This document shows, piece after piece, positions 52,718 through 61,528 of a DNA stretch of 64,000 bases (positions are counted from its first letter, which is position 1; the number at the start of each line of letters is the position of its first letter). The DNA lies in the NCBI GenBank assembly GCA_013112725.1, contig JABFFZ010000003.1, positions 1-64,000 on the forward strand, given 5' to 3'. A program made the position numbers and the translations under genes. The stretch comes from Chloroflexota bacterium (GTDB lineage: Bacteria; Chloroflexota; Anaerolineae; Promineifilales; Promineifilaceae). Below the pieces are notes generated by a model. It was not told the DNA's origin. It made no database searches and was given only the letters and a program-made list of their open reading frames with translations.

Positions 52718-53335
52718 TCATTCCGGCGGGGGGATGCGCGGCATCTCGAAGAGATTGTTGATGTGGGCATAGGTGGCGCCGGCCAGTCGGCCAATGGGTT
52801 GCAGCACTTCGGGCAGGATACGGCCGTTAACCATCACGTCATCGCGCACATAAATGGACTGCACTTCGCCGAACACGGCCGTGCCGCCCCCCGGCCCTTC
52901 ATGCACCACCACAATTTGTTGCAGCTTGCACTCAAAGGCAATGGGCGCTTCGGCCACACGCGGCACCCGCACCACCTGGCTGGGAACGGGAGTCAAACCG
53001 GCCCATTCAAACTCATTCACATCCGCTTCAAATTCGGTGGCGGTCTGGTTCATGGCTTCTTTGGTGGCTTCATTGGTGATGTTGATCACAAATTCGGGCA
53101 CTTCGCGGATGTTGTAGAGGGTGTCTTTCATCCGTCCCCGGTGGCCGCTCCAGCCAGGGCAAAAGAGCAGCGTCATGGGGTCAGAGGCGACGGCCGTGAA
53201 AAAACTAAACGGCGCCAGGTTCAAATCTCCGGCCTTGTTCATGCTGCTCACCCAGGCGATGGGGCGTGGCACCACCGCGCCGATGATGAGTTTGTAACGG
53301 TCATTGTAGTGGAGGTCTTGGGGGTTGATAATCAT
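52718..53335 (-). CDS. Flavin reductase family (FMN-binding split-barrel) protein
   Basis: About 205 residues from ATG 53335. LIIGAVVPRPIAWVSSMNKAGDLNLAPFSFFTAVASDPM is the hallmark N-terminal segment, followed by KDTLYNIREVPEFVINI and later HGGGTAVFGEVQSIYV-like strands and a QPIGRLAGATYAHI end. These proteins bind FMN and either reduce free flavin or act as oxidoreductases. Its gene lies downstream of the tyrosine-catabolism genes on the same strand, so a role in aromatic breakdown is possible but not shown. Confidence 0.87.
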   Translation of the reverse strand: MIINPQDLHYNDRYKLIIGAVVPRPIAWVSSMNKAGDLNLAPFSFFTAVASDPMTLLFCPGWSGHRGRMKDTLYNIREVPEFVINITNEATKEAMNQTATEFEADVNEFEWAGLTPVPSQVVRVPRVAEAPIAFECKLQQIVVVHEGPGGGTAVFGEVQSIYVRDDVMVNGRILPEVLQPIGRLAGATYAHINNLFEMPRIPPPE

Positions 53336-53339
53336 AGTT

Positions 53340-53996
53340 CTACCAGTCTTTGGCCATTTCATCCCAGGTTTGTTCCTGGACGATTTCCAGTAGATCTTCA
53401 TCGTAGTTGAGCATGTCGTTGATACTGGACACGGCCGTGAGCAAAATGTCATCGTCATACGGCCGTTGGCCCATCTTGTCCATTTGCTTCTTCAACTGTG
53501 TCACCGTCACCCGCAGCCGCCCGCCTCGTTTGGGTCTCTGGCTTTTTAGCGCGCCAACCAACACTTCAGAGAGCCGGATCGCCAGTTGCTTCATCTCCGT
53601 TTCATTCATACTCGTGTTAATGTCATCATCCGCGTCAAAATCCCAATAGATGGCGTTCGCCATTTCGTAGCGAAACCAAGCTTCATTGGTCTTTTGCGCT
53701 TCCGATTTATAGAATCGCTGTGTTGGAATCGGCGACGGCTCGTCTTCAACCGGGGGTGGGAAATAGGGTGCAGATGCAGGCGCCGTCACATTGGTCGTCA
53801 TTATTTTGATAGCGCCATAACCAATGACGATAGAAGCAATCATCACCAGTAATGTGGCTTCAAACAGCGTAAATGGCGTTACCTTGATCAGCAGCCAGCC
53901 CACCCCCACCGACCAACCCATGATCACCGCCAGACACAAAAGCCCTACCAAGAAGATCACCAATAACAACAATAGAAAACTGAAAACGGCTCTCAT
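53340..53996 (-). CDS. Hypothetical two-span membrane protein
   Basis: About 218 residues from ATG 53996. Two hydrophobic segments (VFSFLLLLLVIFLVGLLCLAV and EATLLVMIASIVIGYGAI) are followed by a proline-rich linker and a charged, mostly helical cytoplasmic domain (about 80-218) ending in EQTWDEMAKDW. No family was recognised. It lies 5 bp from the flavin reductase gene and downstream of homogentisate dioxygenase on the same strand. Longer starts read into a hairpin region and are unlikely. Confidence 0.6.
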   Translation of the reverse strand: MRAVFSFLLLLLVIFLVGLLCLAVIMGWSVGVGWLLIKVTPFTLFEATLLVMIASIVIGYGAIKIMTTNVTAPASAPYFPPPVEDEPSPIPTQRFYKSEAQKTNEAWFRYEMANAIYWDFDADDDINTSMNETEMKQLAIRLSEVLVGALKSQRPKRGGRLRVTVTQLKKQMDKMGQRPYDDDILLTAVSSINDMLNYDEDLLEIVQEQTWDEMAKDW

Positions 53997-54080
53997 GTGG
54001 AATTGCCTGCCTTTTATTTTCTCAGGCAGTAAAGATAACAAACAATCTATGCGGCTACAAAAACTACAGAGAGAACAGAG

Positions 54081-54116
54081 ATCGGAGATTGATGAATCTC
54101 CAATCTCTAATCCTCT
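54081..54116. repeat. Tandem-word hairpin H17 (GAGATTG type)
   Basis: CGGAGATTGATG faces AATCTCCAATCTCTAATCCT. It overlaps the last codons of the homogentisate dioxygenase gene. Confidence 0.6.
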
Positions 54117-55267
54117 AGCCAACTATAGGCGTAATGTGCATCTTCCATTTCCAACGCCTGTTTCGTCAGTTTTAGGGGTGCAAAGGTGTCTACCATAACG
54201 GCCAATTCGTGGGTCTCTTTTTTGCCGATGGAGCCTTCATACGTGCCAGGATGGGGGCCGTGCGGGATGCCGTTGGGGTGAATGGTCAGCGAGGCACGTT
54301 CGATCCCCTTGCGGGACATGAAGTTGCCTTCTACATAATACAACACCTCGTCAGAGTCTACATTGGAATGGTTGTAAGGCGCGGGGATGGCCTGAGGATG
54401 GTAATCAAACAGACGGGGCACAAAGGAACACAACACGTAACCGGGGCCATCAAAAGTCTGGTGAACAGGCGGGGGTTGGTGAATACGGCCGGTAATCGGT
54501 TCAAAATCTTCAATGTTGAAAGCGAACGGCCAGAGATGGCCGTCCCAGCCGACCACATCCAGCGGGTGGTGGTCGTAGATAAAACGGGTGATCAGGTTGC
54601 GCGCCTTGACGCGAATTTCAAACTCGCCTTTTTCGTTGTGTGTTACCAGCCGTTCCGGGGTACGGATATCCCGCTCACAGTATGGGGAATGTTCCAGGAA
54701 TTGGCCGTAGTTGTTGATGTACCGTTTGGGTGGGGTGACATGGCCATAACTTTCCACCACTAACATGCGCTGTTCCACGCCGGCATCGGGTAACAGCCGC
54801 CAGATGACGCCGGTGGGGATAACCAGGTAATCGCCGGGGCGATACGGTAACAGGCCAAACTGGCTTTCCAGGACGCCGGTGCCGTCGTGAATAAAGAGGA
54901 CGTCATCGCCGTGTGCGAATTTGTACCAGTAATCCATTGCTTTGTTGGGACGGGCCACATACAGCACCACGTCGTTATTGCCCATAAGGGGCACACGGCC
55001 GTCCACCGCATCTCCCCCTTCTGGCAATAACGCAGACTTTAAGTGGCGGTGTTTGAGGGGATGGCCGTCCACATATTCAATACAGGTGGAGATGCCGGCT
55101 TCAATGCGGCGCACGGCCGTCGGTGGATAGATGTGATACAAAATAGACTGAATCCCGGCAAAACCATGAATCCCCATCACCTCCTCGTGATACAACGAGC
55201 CATCCCCCTGCCGAAACTGCACGTGCCGCTTCTGCGGCACCTCTCCCAACTTATAATAGTACGTCAT
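54107..55267 (-). CDS. hmgA: Homogentisate 1,2-dioxygenase
   Basis: About 386 residues from ATG 55267 with AAGGAG upstream. It opens homogentisate to maleylacetoacetate in tyrosine breakdown. The cupin-type iron ligands are visible late in the protein, in VPRLFDYHPQAIPAPYNHSNVDSDEVLYYVEG and the NGIPHGPHPGTYEGS segment, typical of the bacterial family. The upstream genes encode 4-hydroxyphenylpyruvate dioxygenase and an aromatic-type aminotransferase. A later pathway gene (maleylacetoacetate isomerase or fumarylacetoacetase) was not seen here. Confidence 0.9.
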   Translation of the reverse strand: MTYYYKLGEVPQKRHVQFRQGDGSLYHEEVMGIHGFAGIQSILYHIYPPTAVRRIEAGISTCIEYVDGHPLKHRHLKSALLPEGGDAVDGRVPLMGNNDVVLYVARPNKAMDYWYKFAHGDDVLFIHDGTGVLESQFGLLPYRPGDYLVIPTGVIWRLLPDAGVEQRMLVVESYGHVTPPKRYINNYGQFLEHSPYCERDIRTPERLVTHNEKGEFEIRVKARNLITRFIYDHHPLDVVGWDGHLWPFAFNIEDFEPITGRIHQPPPVHQTFDGPGYVLCSFVPRLFDYHPQAIPAPYNHSNVDSDEVLYYVEGNFMSRKGIERASLTIHPNGIPHGPHPGTYEGSIGKKETHELAVMVDTFAPLKLTKQALEMEDAHYAYSWLED

Positions 55268-55315
55268 TTTCTGCTCCTTCAATAGATACACGGATGACAC
55301 AGATTTGACGGGTTT

Positions 55316-55711
55316 TTACGGATTCATTTTTAGATGCGGTTTTTTGTTGTTCGTGAGAATACGGCGCTTGAAGTCAGGTTCAGGACCGAAATTTAAGAGT
55401 AGACCAACTTCGACGGCCGTTGCCCTCAAATAGTTGTCCAGTTGAGAGATATGTGCCTGGGAAATAGATTCGGCCACCTTCAATTCAACAATGACCAATC
55501 CCCCAACCAACAAATCAGCAAAATACTCACCAACAATAACCCCAGCATAATGAACTTTAATTGGATGCTGTGGAAACACTTCAAGCCCTGAAGATCGCAG
55601 TTCATGGAGTAGTGCATTCTCATAGACCTTTTCCAAGAAGCCATAACCTAATGTGTTATAGACCAAATAAAAAGCCTGGAGAATCTGCCCTGTTAACGCC
55701 TCATGTAACAT
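55316..55711 (-). CDS. GxxExxY-family protein (PD-(D/E)XK fold)
   Basis: A 131-residue protein. The family motif GFLEKVYENAL is near residue 24, followed by HYAGVIVGEYFADLLVGGLVIVELKVAE, which carries the D and ExK residues of a PD-(D/E)XK-like core, then HISQLDNYLRATAVEVGLLLNFG. Family members are small, widespread in environmental bacteria and of unknown function, with a nuclease fold. Its position between two tyrosine-catabolism genes suggests a later insertion. It contains one ACGGCCGT. Confidence 0.85.
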   Translation of the reverse strand: MLHEALTGQILQAFYLVYNTLGYGFLEKVYENALLHELRSSGLEVFPQHPIKVHYAGVIVGEYFADLLVGGLVIVELKVAESISQAHISQLDNYLRATAVEVGLLLNFGPEPDFKRRILTNNKKPHLKMNP

Positions 55712-55772
55712 ACTCTTTCCTCAAAAAAATCCGTGAAAATCCGTCAAACCCGCGTCATCCGTGTATCCATTG

Positions 55773-56870
55773 CTACAAATTGCCGCGTAGGGCTTGTTCG
55801 CGTTCGATGGATTCAAAGAGGGCCTTGAAATTGCCTTTGCCGAAGCCCCGCGAACCGTGGCGTTCGATGATCTCATAAAAGACGGTGGGGCGATCTTCCA
55901 CCGGTTTGGTAAAAATTTGCAGCAGGTAGCCCTCCTCGTCCCGGTCTACCAGGATGCCCAGTTCCGCCAGCTTATCTACCGGCTCATTGATTTTACCCAC
56001 GCGCTCTTCCAGGACTTCGTAATAGGTGGTAGGCACGCGCAGGAACTCGATGCCATTCTTTTGAAGCTGCGTCACCGTTTCGATGATATTGCCGGTGCTG
56101 CAAGCGATGTGCTGTACGCCGGGGCCGTAGTAATAATCCAGATACTCTTGAATCTGAGACTTTTTCTTGCCTTCGGCCGGTTCGTTGATGGGGAATTTAA
56201 TCTTGCCATTGCCGTTTTGCATCACTTTAGACATGAGGGCGGAGTATTCGGTGGAGATGTCTTTGTCATCAAAATGCAAAAGCTGGCTGAAGCCCATGGT
56301 GTGCGCAAAAAATTCCACCCAACGGTTCATCGCGCCCAGTTCCACATTGCCCACCATATGGTCAATGGAGGCAAGGCCGACGCCTTTATGCCGCCCTGTG
56401 CCCCCATTCTTGGCCATATACCCAGGCGCAAACGGCCCGTTGTAATCCTGGCGATCCACAAATTTAATGATCGTGTCCCCGTAGCAGCGAATGGCTGAAT
56501 AACGGAAAACGCCATGTTCATCTTCAACGGCCGTTGGCGCAATAGCCCCCGTCGCCCCCCGTTTGGTAGATTCGGCATAGGCGCTGGCGGCGTCTGGCAC
56601 TTCCATGGCAATCACCGCCACCCCGTCCCCGTGCAGGTAGGTGTGGCGGCTTACCGGGTGGTCTGGCCCCAGCGCTGTAGTGAGAACCAGGCGAATTTTG
56701 CCCTGCTCCATCACATAAGACGCCGTTTGCCGGTTGCCTGTTTCCAGCCCGCTGTAAGCGGTGTGGGTAAACCCAAACCCGGTGCGGTAATAATGCGCGG
56801 CTTGTTTGGCATTGCCCACGTAAAACTCCACGTGATCCATGCCTTTAATAGGTAAAAAATCTTCAGACAT
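55773..56870 (-). CDS. hppD: 4-hydroxyphenylpyruvate dioxygenase
   Basis: A 365-residue enzyme converting 4-hydroxyphenylpyruvate to homogentisate. GMDHVEFYVGNAKQAAHYYRTGFGF and HMVGNVELGAMNRWVEFFAHTMGF are the two glyoxalase-fold halves with the first iron histidine in DHMVGNV. GPGVQHIACSTGNI holds the second histidine, and GYLLQIFTKPVEDRPTVFYEIIERHG the third ligand glutamate. GFGKGNFKALFESIEREQ is the conserved C-terminal helix. It stands between an aminotransferase and hmgA, forming a tyrosine-degradation run. Confidence 0.95.
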   Translation of the reverse strand: MSEDFLPIKGMDHVEFYVGNAKQAAHYYRTGFGFTHTAYSGLETGNRQTASYVMEQGKIRLVLTTALGPDHPVSRHTYLHGDGVAVIAMEVPDAASAYAESTKRGATGAIAPTAVEDEHGVFRYSAIRCYGDTIIKFVDRQDYNGPFAPGYMAKNGGTGRHKGVGLASIDHMVGNVELGAMNRWVEFFAHTMGFSQLLHFDDKDISTEYSALMSKVMQNGNGKIKFPINEPAEGKKKSQIQEYLDYYYGPGVQHIACSTGNIIETVTQLQKNGIEFLRVPTTYYEVLEERVGKINEPVDKLAELGILVDRDEEGYLLQIFTKPVEDRPTVFYEIIERHGSRGFGKGNFKALFESIEREQALRGNL

Positions 56871-56885
56871 CGTGATCTCCTTGGG

Positions 56886-57040
56886 GAATTATGAATTAGG
56901 AAGTAACCGTTCAGACCTGACAGGTTTTTTACCAGTTCAACTTGAAACTTTGCAGGCCAAAAACCTGTCAGGTCTCTTGAGGGACTGAACACTTACATTA
57001 GGAAACAGGCGTTCGCTTCATAATTCCTAATTCATAATTC
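56886..57040. repeat. Nested palindrome between hppD and the aminotransferase gene (H18)
   Basis: The outer arms GAATTATGAATTAGGAA (56886-56902) and TTCCTAATTCATAATTC (57024-57040) are exact complements. Inner arms CAGACCTGACAGGTTTTT and AAAACCTGTCAGGTCTC face each other inside them. The whole folds into a two-level structure of about 155 bp. Confidence 0.75.
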
Positions 57041-58288
57041 ACAATTGATTATCTTTGCCAGCCGTTTAATGCCGTCTTCAATCATCTCCTCCGAACAGTT
57101 GGAGAAGTTAAGGCGCATACAGTTGTGGATGTGGCGACCGGGCACAGTGAAGGCGTGTCCGGGAATGAAAACGATGTTTTCCTGGGCAATGGCCGTTTCC
57201 AACAAAACCGCTGCGTCCATTTCTTCCGGCAGTTCCACCCAGATAAACATGCCGCCTTGCGGTTCTGTCCAGCGGGCTTCGGCGGGGAAGTAGCGGTAAA
57301 GGGCGGCCAGCATGGCATCCCGGCGACGGCCGTACTCCCGCCGCAGTGTCGCCAGATGCCCCGGCAAATGGCCGGCATCCAGATAGGCCGCTACCGCCCG
57401 CTGCGTCAGCGCCGATGATTCCAGATCGGCTGCTTCCTTCACCACCCCAATCTTGGTCACAAGCGCCGCCGGGGCCACAATCCAGCCCAGCCGCAAAGCC
57501 GGGGCCATGATTTTGGAAAACGAACCGAGGTAAAAGACGTGGGAATCGTTGAGAGCGCGGAGGGGAAGAGATTGGGATATTGGGAGATTAGGAGATTGGA
57601 ATCTTTCAATCTCCCACTCTCCATACTGCAACAACCCATAGGGATCATCCTCAATCAACGGCACATTGTAAGCCAGCGCCAGTTCCACCAGCCGTTCGCG
57701 GCGCGTCTGGCTCATACTCACCCCCAGCGGGTTGTGGGCGTCGGGGATGGTGTAGATGAAGGCCGGAGAAGCTCCGGATGGCCGTGCCCCCCCGGCCAGA
57801 TACGCTTCCACCTCATCTACATTCATCCCTTCCACCAGATCAGTGGAAACGGGGAGAATATGGGGCAAAAATGGGGCCACCACCTGCTGCGCCCCGGTAT
57901 AAACCAATTCCTCAAACATCACCTCACCGCCGGGGTCCAGCAGCAGCCGGGCCAGCACATCCAATCCCTGCTGCGCCCCGGTGGTGAGGAAAATTTGCTC
58001 TGCGGTACAGGTGACGCCGCGCAGCGCCATCAACTGCACAATGTGCTGTTTCAGCGGGGCAAAGGGCATGCCATATTGCAGGGCTTTGGGATCAGTCGCC
58101 AGCACATGGGCCAGCGCCGCCGCATAATCGGTTGTGGGAAACAACGCCGGATCAGGCAGCCCTCCGGCAAAGGACAAAATACCGGGGCGCGATACCACCG
58201 CAATCATCTGCCGCAAAACAGAACGCTGCATGGTCTGCGTCCATCCGGCTAAGGGGATTTCTTGGGTGTGGGGAAGTTGGGCTAACAT
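57032..58288 (-). CDS. PLP-dependent aminotransferase (aromatic/2-aminoadipate type)
   Basis: About 418 residues from ATG 58288. ISRPGILSFAGG-like start (VVSRPGILSFAGGLPDPALFP), TTGAQQGLDVLARLLLDPGG, YTIPDAHNPLGVSMS and LGSFSKIMAPALRLGW with the cofactor lysine mark the fold-type I LysN/MocR-like family. The gene order with hppD and hmgA suggests tyrosine as substrate. Between the DDPYGLLQYG and the lysine segment there is an additional stretch (EIERFQSPNLPISQS) encoded by a GAGATTG tandem-word hairpin, an in-frame insertion of repeat DNA. Confidence 0.88.
   Translation of the reverse strand: MLAQLPHTQEIPLAGWTQTMQRSVLRQMIAVVSRPGILSFAGGLPDPALFPTTDYAAALAHVLATDPKALQYGMPFAPLKQHIVQLMALRGVTCTAEQIFLTTGAQQGLDVLARLLLDPGGEVMFEELVYTGAQQVVAPFLPHILPVSTDLVEGMNVDEVEAYLAGGARPSGASPAFIYTIPDAHNPLGVSMSQTRRERLVELALAYNVPLIEDDPYGLLQYGEWEIERFQSPNLPISQSLPLRALNDSHVFYLGSFSKIMAPALRLGWIVAPAALVTKIGVVKEAADLESSALTQRAVAAYLDAGHLPGHLATLRREYGRRRDAMLAALYRYFPAEARWTEPQGGMFIWVELPEEMDAAVLLETAIAQENIVFIPGHAFTVPGRHIHNCMRLNFSNCSEEMIEDGIKRLAKIINCEL
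57564..57623. repeat. Tandem-word hairpin H19 inside the aminotransferase coding sequence
   Basis: GGGAAGAGATTGGGATATTG, then GGAGATTAGGAGATTGGA, face AATCTTTCAATCTCCCACTC. This is the intergenic GAGATTG type, but placed in frame within a coding region. Confidence 0.7.
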
Positions 58289-58299
58289 GGGGTCTCCGT

Positions 58300-58338
58300 C
58301 ATTGGGCAATTACGTAATTACCTAATTACTCAATTACC
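58300..58338. repeat. Tandem-word hairpin H20 (GGTAATTG/AATTACCT type)
   Basis: TTGGGCAATTACGTAATTAC faces CTAATTACTCAATTACC, between the aminotransferase start and the regulator's 3' end. Confidence 0.65.
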
Positions 58339-58805
58339 CCGTTGAGTGGCACGGCCGTTGTCGTTTTGATCTCACTCAGCACCAGGCTGGTGCGAATTTT
58401 GTCCATGCCGGGCACGGGGGTCAGTGTTTCCAGTAAAAATTGTTCCAGGTGGCGGCGGTTACGCACAATCACTTTGAGCAGGTAATCGTATTCACCCGTC
58501 AGGTGGTAACATTCCAGCACTTCGGGCATACGCTGGACGGCCTCACGGAAATGGGACACGGCCGTAGGTTCATGCCGCTGCAACGTCACCTGCACAAAAC
58601 AGAGCATATCAAAACCCAGCGCCTCCCGGTTCACCAGGGTCACATACTGCGCAATTACACCGGACTCTTCCAGCTTTTTTAGTCGTTTTTGCAGGCCAGG
58701 GGGGGAAAGTTCAACGCGGCGGGCCAGTTCCGTATTGGTGATGCGCGCGTCCGCTTGTAATGAAGCCAGCAACGCCCGATCAACATCATCCAATTCGATT
58801 TCCAT
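58326..58805 (-). CDS. Lrp/AsnC-family transcriptional regulator
   Basis: A 159-residue protein. LDDVDRALLASLQADARITNTELARRVELSPPGLQKRLKKLEESGVI is the N-terminal winged helix-turn-helix with linker, followed by the RAM ligand-binding domain (FCFVQVTLQRH-like strand, VLECYHLTGEYDYLLKVIVRNRRHLEQFL). Such proteins sense amino acids. It lies directly upstream of the aminotransferase, hppD and hmgA genes on the same strand, so control of tyrosine catabolism is a reasonable inference. Confidence 0.92.
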   Translation of the reverse strand: MEIELDDVDRALLASLQADARITNTELARRVELSPPGLQKRLKKLEESGVIAQYVTLVNREALGFDMLCFVQVTLQRHEPTAVSHFREAVQRMPEVLECYHLTGEYDYLLKVIVRNRRHLEQFLLETLTPVPGMDKIRTSLVLSEIKTTTAVPLNGVIE

Positions 58806-59035
58806 TTTATAACCACTTTTGCGAATCAGGTTGTAATAATTAACTAATTATAGGCTGCACAGCTTTTTATTTCAACCCATTTTTGCAAAATTATTGTGCG
58901 CCGGGCCGCCTTTCGTTTACAGATTGTAAGCAAAAGAAAATACAGGTAGAACGGATTTTCGCGGATAAAATGGTAACAATCCGCGTAAATCCACCACCTC
59001 CGTGAAAATCCGTGTCCGATTCTCTAATCGTGCCT

Positions 59036-59944
59036 TTAACTCTTGCGCAGCCCCTTGGCCATGAAGTCCCCATTGGTGATGAGGGCTTGCTGGCGGGTCA
59101 TCAGGTGGGTGGTGGCAAAGTTGAACAGTTTATTGACCGGGCCGGGGATGACCAGATGTTTTTTGCCCAACCCATCCAGTGGCTTCTGTCACCACCGGAT
59201 CTACTTCCATGAGCATAATCTGGGGGTAATCGGCCAGGGCGTCTCCTTGCGTATTGGTCAGGCCGGGGGCCAGCACCAACATGTCCACATTTGTGTTCCG
59301 CAATTCATACCACAACGATTCGCCCAGCACCATCTGGAACGCCTTGTTGGCCGAGTAGGCGCCGGTATAAGGCGTGCCGCGCAGCCCGGCCTGGGAGGAG
59401 ACGATGATAATACCGCCATGATTTTGGGCCACCATCTGACGGCCGTACCCGTGCATCAATGTCGTATAAGCGCGGGCGTTAATATCCAGCATGGCGTGAT
59501 GGGTATCTAAATCCATTTGCAAGATGGGCAGCGTCTCTTTGGGCGTGAACATATGGTTACACACCAGCAAGCCAATTTCCAGTTTGTCGGCGACGGCCTG
59601 CAACGCCGGTAAAAAGTCCGGTTTGCCTAAATCCAGCGTCACGGTTTCCACCTTCACATGGTATTTCTGGCGCAGTTCGGCGGCGCGGGCCGCCAGTTCC
59701 TCCTCTAGCACATCCACCAGCACCAGATTGAGATGCCGCCCCGCCAGATGCCGGGCAAAGCCATAGCCGATGCCCTCTTTGCGGGCCGCGCCGGTAACAA
59801 TGGCCCAGGGGCCATACTGTTGGCTAAAGGGCGGGCGTACGGCCGTTTCCACCCGTTTTGGTTTATGCTGCCACAAATACACGGCCGTCGCCCCCACCAC
59901 CGTACCCGCTATCACCAATGGCTTCTAATTTTTGCTCATCATGC
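59036..59944 (-). pseudogene. Short-chain dehydrogenase, disrupted by a stop and a frameshift
   Basis: The core (AIVTGAARKEGIGYGFARHLAG, LLVCNHMF, IIIVSSQAG and YSANKAFQMVLGES) is a classical SDR with N-terminal membrane-anchor-like residues. The natural start is probably an ATG overlapping the cytochrome P450 stop (ATGA), reading MMSKN and then an in-frame TAG. A second defect is one additional base near 59181: reading past it restores LDGLGKKHLVIPGPVNKLFNF and a normal tail to a stop at 59036-59038. The continuous open frame is only 59130-59918. It is probably inactive, unless these are base errors. Confidence 0.75.
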
Positions 59945-60790
59945 ACCTGCCCATACCATTGCGGGCGTCACGGCCGTCGCCGCCGCCTGCTTACGGCGAT
60001 AACAAACAACCGTCTCAGAAGGATGGTTCGCACCCATGCCCTGCACCACATGGGGGTCTGGCGCTAGCAGCTCCAGATCAAATGCGCGGAAAAGCAGCGC
60101 CGTAATCAACGTCATCTCATTGTTGGCAAAATTCATACCCGTGCATTTGTGCGTACCGCCGCCAAACCCAAAGAGCAGGAAACGATCCTGTTTATCCTCT
60201 TCACGGCCGGGGGCATAGCGCAGCGGATCAAACTGCTCGGGGCGCTCAAAATAAGCGGGCAGCTTGTGGCCCACACCTTGTGTCACCTGCACCAGCCAGC
60301 CGGCGGGGATGACGTAATCACCAAATTGCACCTCTTCCTTCACCGTGCGCATGAGCATGTCGGCCGACGGCCGTAGCCGTTCCACCTCGCGCACCGCCCA
60401 CTCAATATGGTGCAACTGGATCATACGCCGGGGATCAATATGTTCAAGATAGGGCGCCACCTGCGCCAGTTCCGCCTGCACCCGTTCCAGATAAGCCGGA
60501 TGTTGCAGCAGCAGAATAATCGTCCAGGCGGCCTGCCCGGCCGTGGTTTCATGCCCGGCAAACATGAAGCCGATCAGCAGATTCAGCGCCGTCTCCTCTT
60601 CAATCAGATTACCTGCCCAGTCTTCTTTCATAATAAATAATGTCTTGTTGTAAAAAGTCATCATACGCGGCCGGGTTCTAGCAGCGGCGGGCAATAATCG
60701 GCTGCAAAATTTGCAACATGCGCGTTTTGGCGCGGTCGCGGCGGATAAATTGGGGATGGGGCAAATTATGAACAACGTAGTCTCCACTAA
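59939..60790 (-). pseudogene. Cytochrome P450, 5'-truncated and frameshifted
   Basis: The C-terminal half is well preserved: I-helix FMFAGHETTAGQ, ExxR in REVERLRPS, and the heme-binding FGFGGGTHKCTG. The N-terminal half (about 150-200 residues) is absent. Just upstream of the good segment the homology (PHPQFIRRDRAKTRMLQILQ) sits in another frame from the rest, ending at a TAG, so a frameshift near 60665 is required. The family normally has about 400-450 residues. Its 5' part is replaced at about 60785 by the divergent fragment described next. Confidence 0.78.
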
Positions 60791-61446
60791 CCCCATCAGC
60801 CCGCCCCCCCCCAACCGCGCCTCAACCACCAGCAGAGGCCCCGGCTAAAGCCGCACCCACCGGCCCCAACCGGCTGCTCAACGCCTCCTTTGAAGAGGAC
60901 TGGTACTTTTTCCAGAATGCATCTGAGTGGCAGGGCCCTATTCATTGGCAGTTAGCTGTTGACAAAGGCCCCAATACACTCACACCGGAAGAAGGGGATG
61001 TTTTTATCCGCCCCGAAGTGCGGGTGGTGCCTGAAAGTGACCTGCCGGCGGTGGAACACAGCATGTTTGTCTTTGATGGTAACAAAACCATCAAATCATT
61101 CAAAGGGGGGCTGCCCATCCACTTTACCGTTTTTACCGACATCCCGCTTCCCGCCGGCTCTTACCGCTTTACCATCCGCTTTTTCCCCGATGGCGTTATT
61201 ACGTACAACCAGGGTCAAAAAGTGTGGGCCTATGATCCATTGGCCGCCGAAGCGCGGGTGATCGTTAGCGCCGGGGGCACCGGCTGGATTCCCGTCACTC
61301 CCGGCCAACGGGGCGCTCAGTTTCGATTTTACGCTTGAGGAACCGGCTACCGTGCGCCTGGGCGGCGACTTCCGCAATCGCTTCATCAATAACAACAACG
61401 GCTGGTTTTTAGACGACTGGTCTTTGCAGCGACTGGAAATTCCGTA
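60781..61446 (+). pseudogene. Secreted-protein fragment lacking its 5' end, frameshifted
   Basis: An open frame without a start begins after a TAG at 60778 with a proline-rich linker (PTAPQPPAEAPAKAAP), then a beta-rich domain (NRLLNASFEEDWYFFQNASEW ... IRFFPDGVITYNQGQKVWAYD), stopping at 61338. Shifting frame near 61320 continues as DFTLEEPATVRLGGDFRNRF and DDWSLQRLEIP to a stop at 61446. It looks like a C-terminal carbohydrate-binding-type domain of an exported protein. No family is certain. The 5' end is missing at the same junction that truncates the P450. Confidence 0.65.
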
Positions 61447-61528
61447 AGCCGTAGGCCCTAATCCGTAAACCGTAATCCGGCATCGAACTTCGGATTACGG
61501 TTCACGGTTCACGGATTACGATTCACGG
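61445..61528. repeat. Tandem-word hairpin H21 (GGATTACGG/GTTCACGG type)
   Basis: CTAATCCGTAAACCGTAATC faces CGGATTACGGTTCACGGTTC and CACGGATTACG. It uses the same words as H14 and lies between the secreted fragment and the S10 peptidase gene. Confidence 0.72.
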
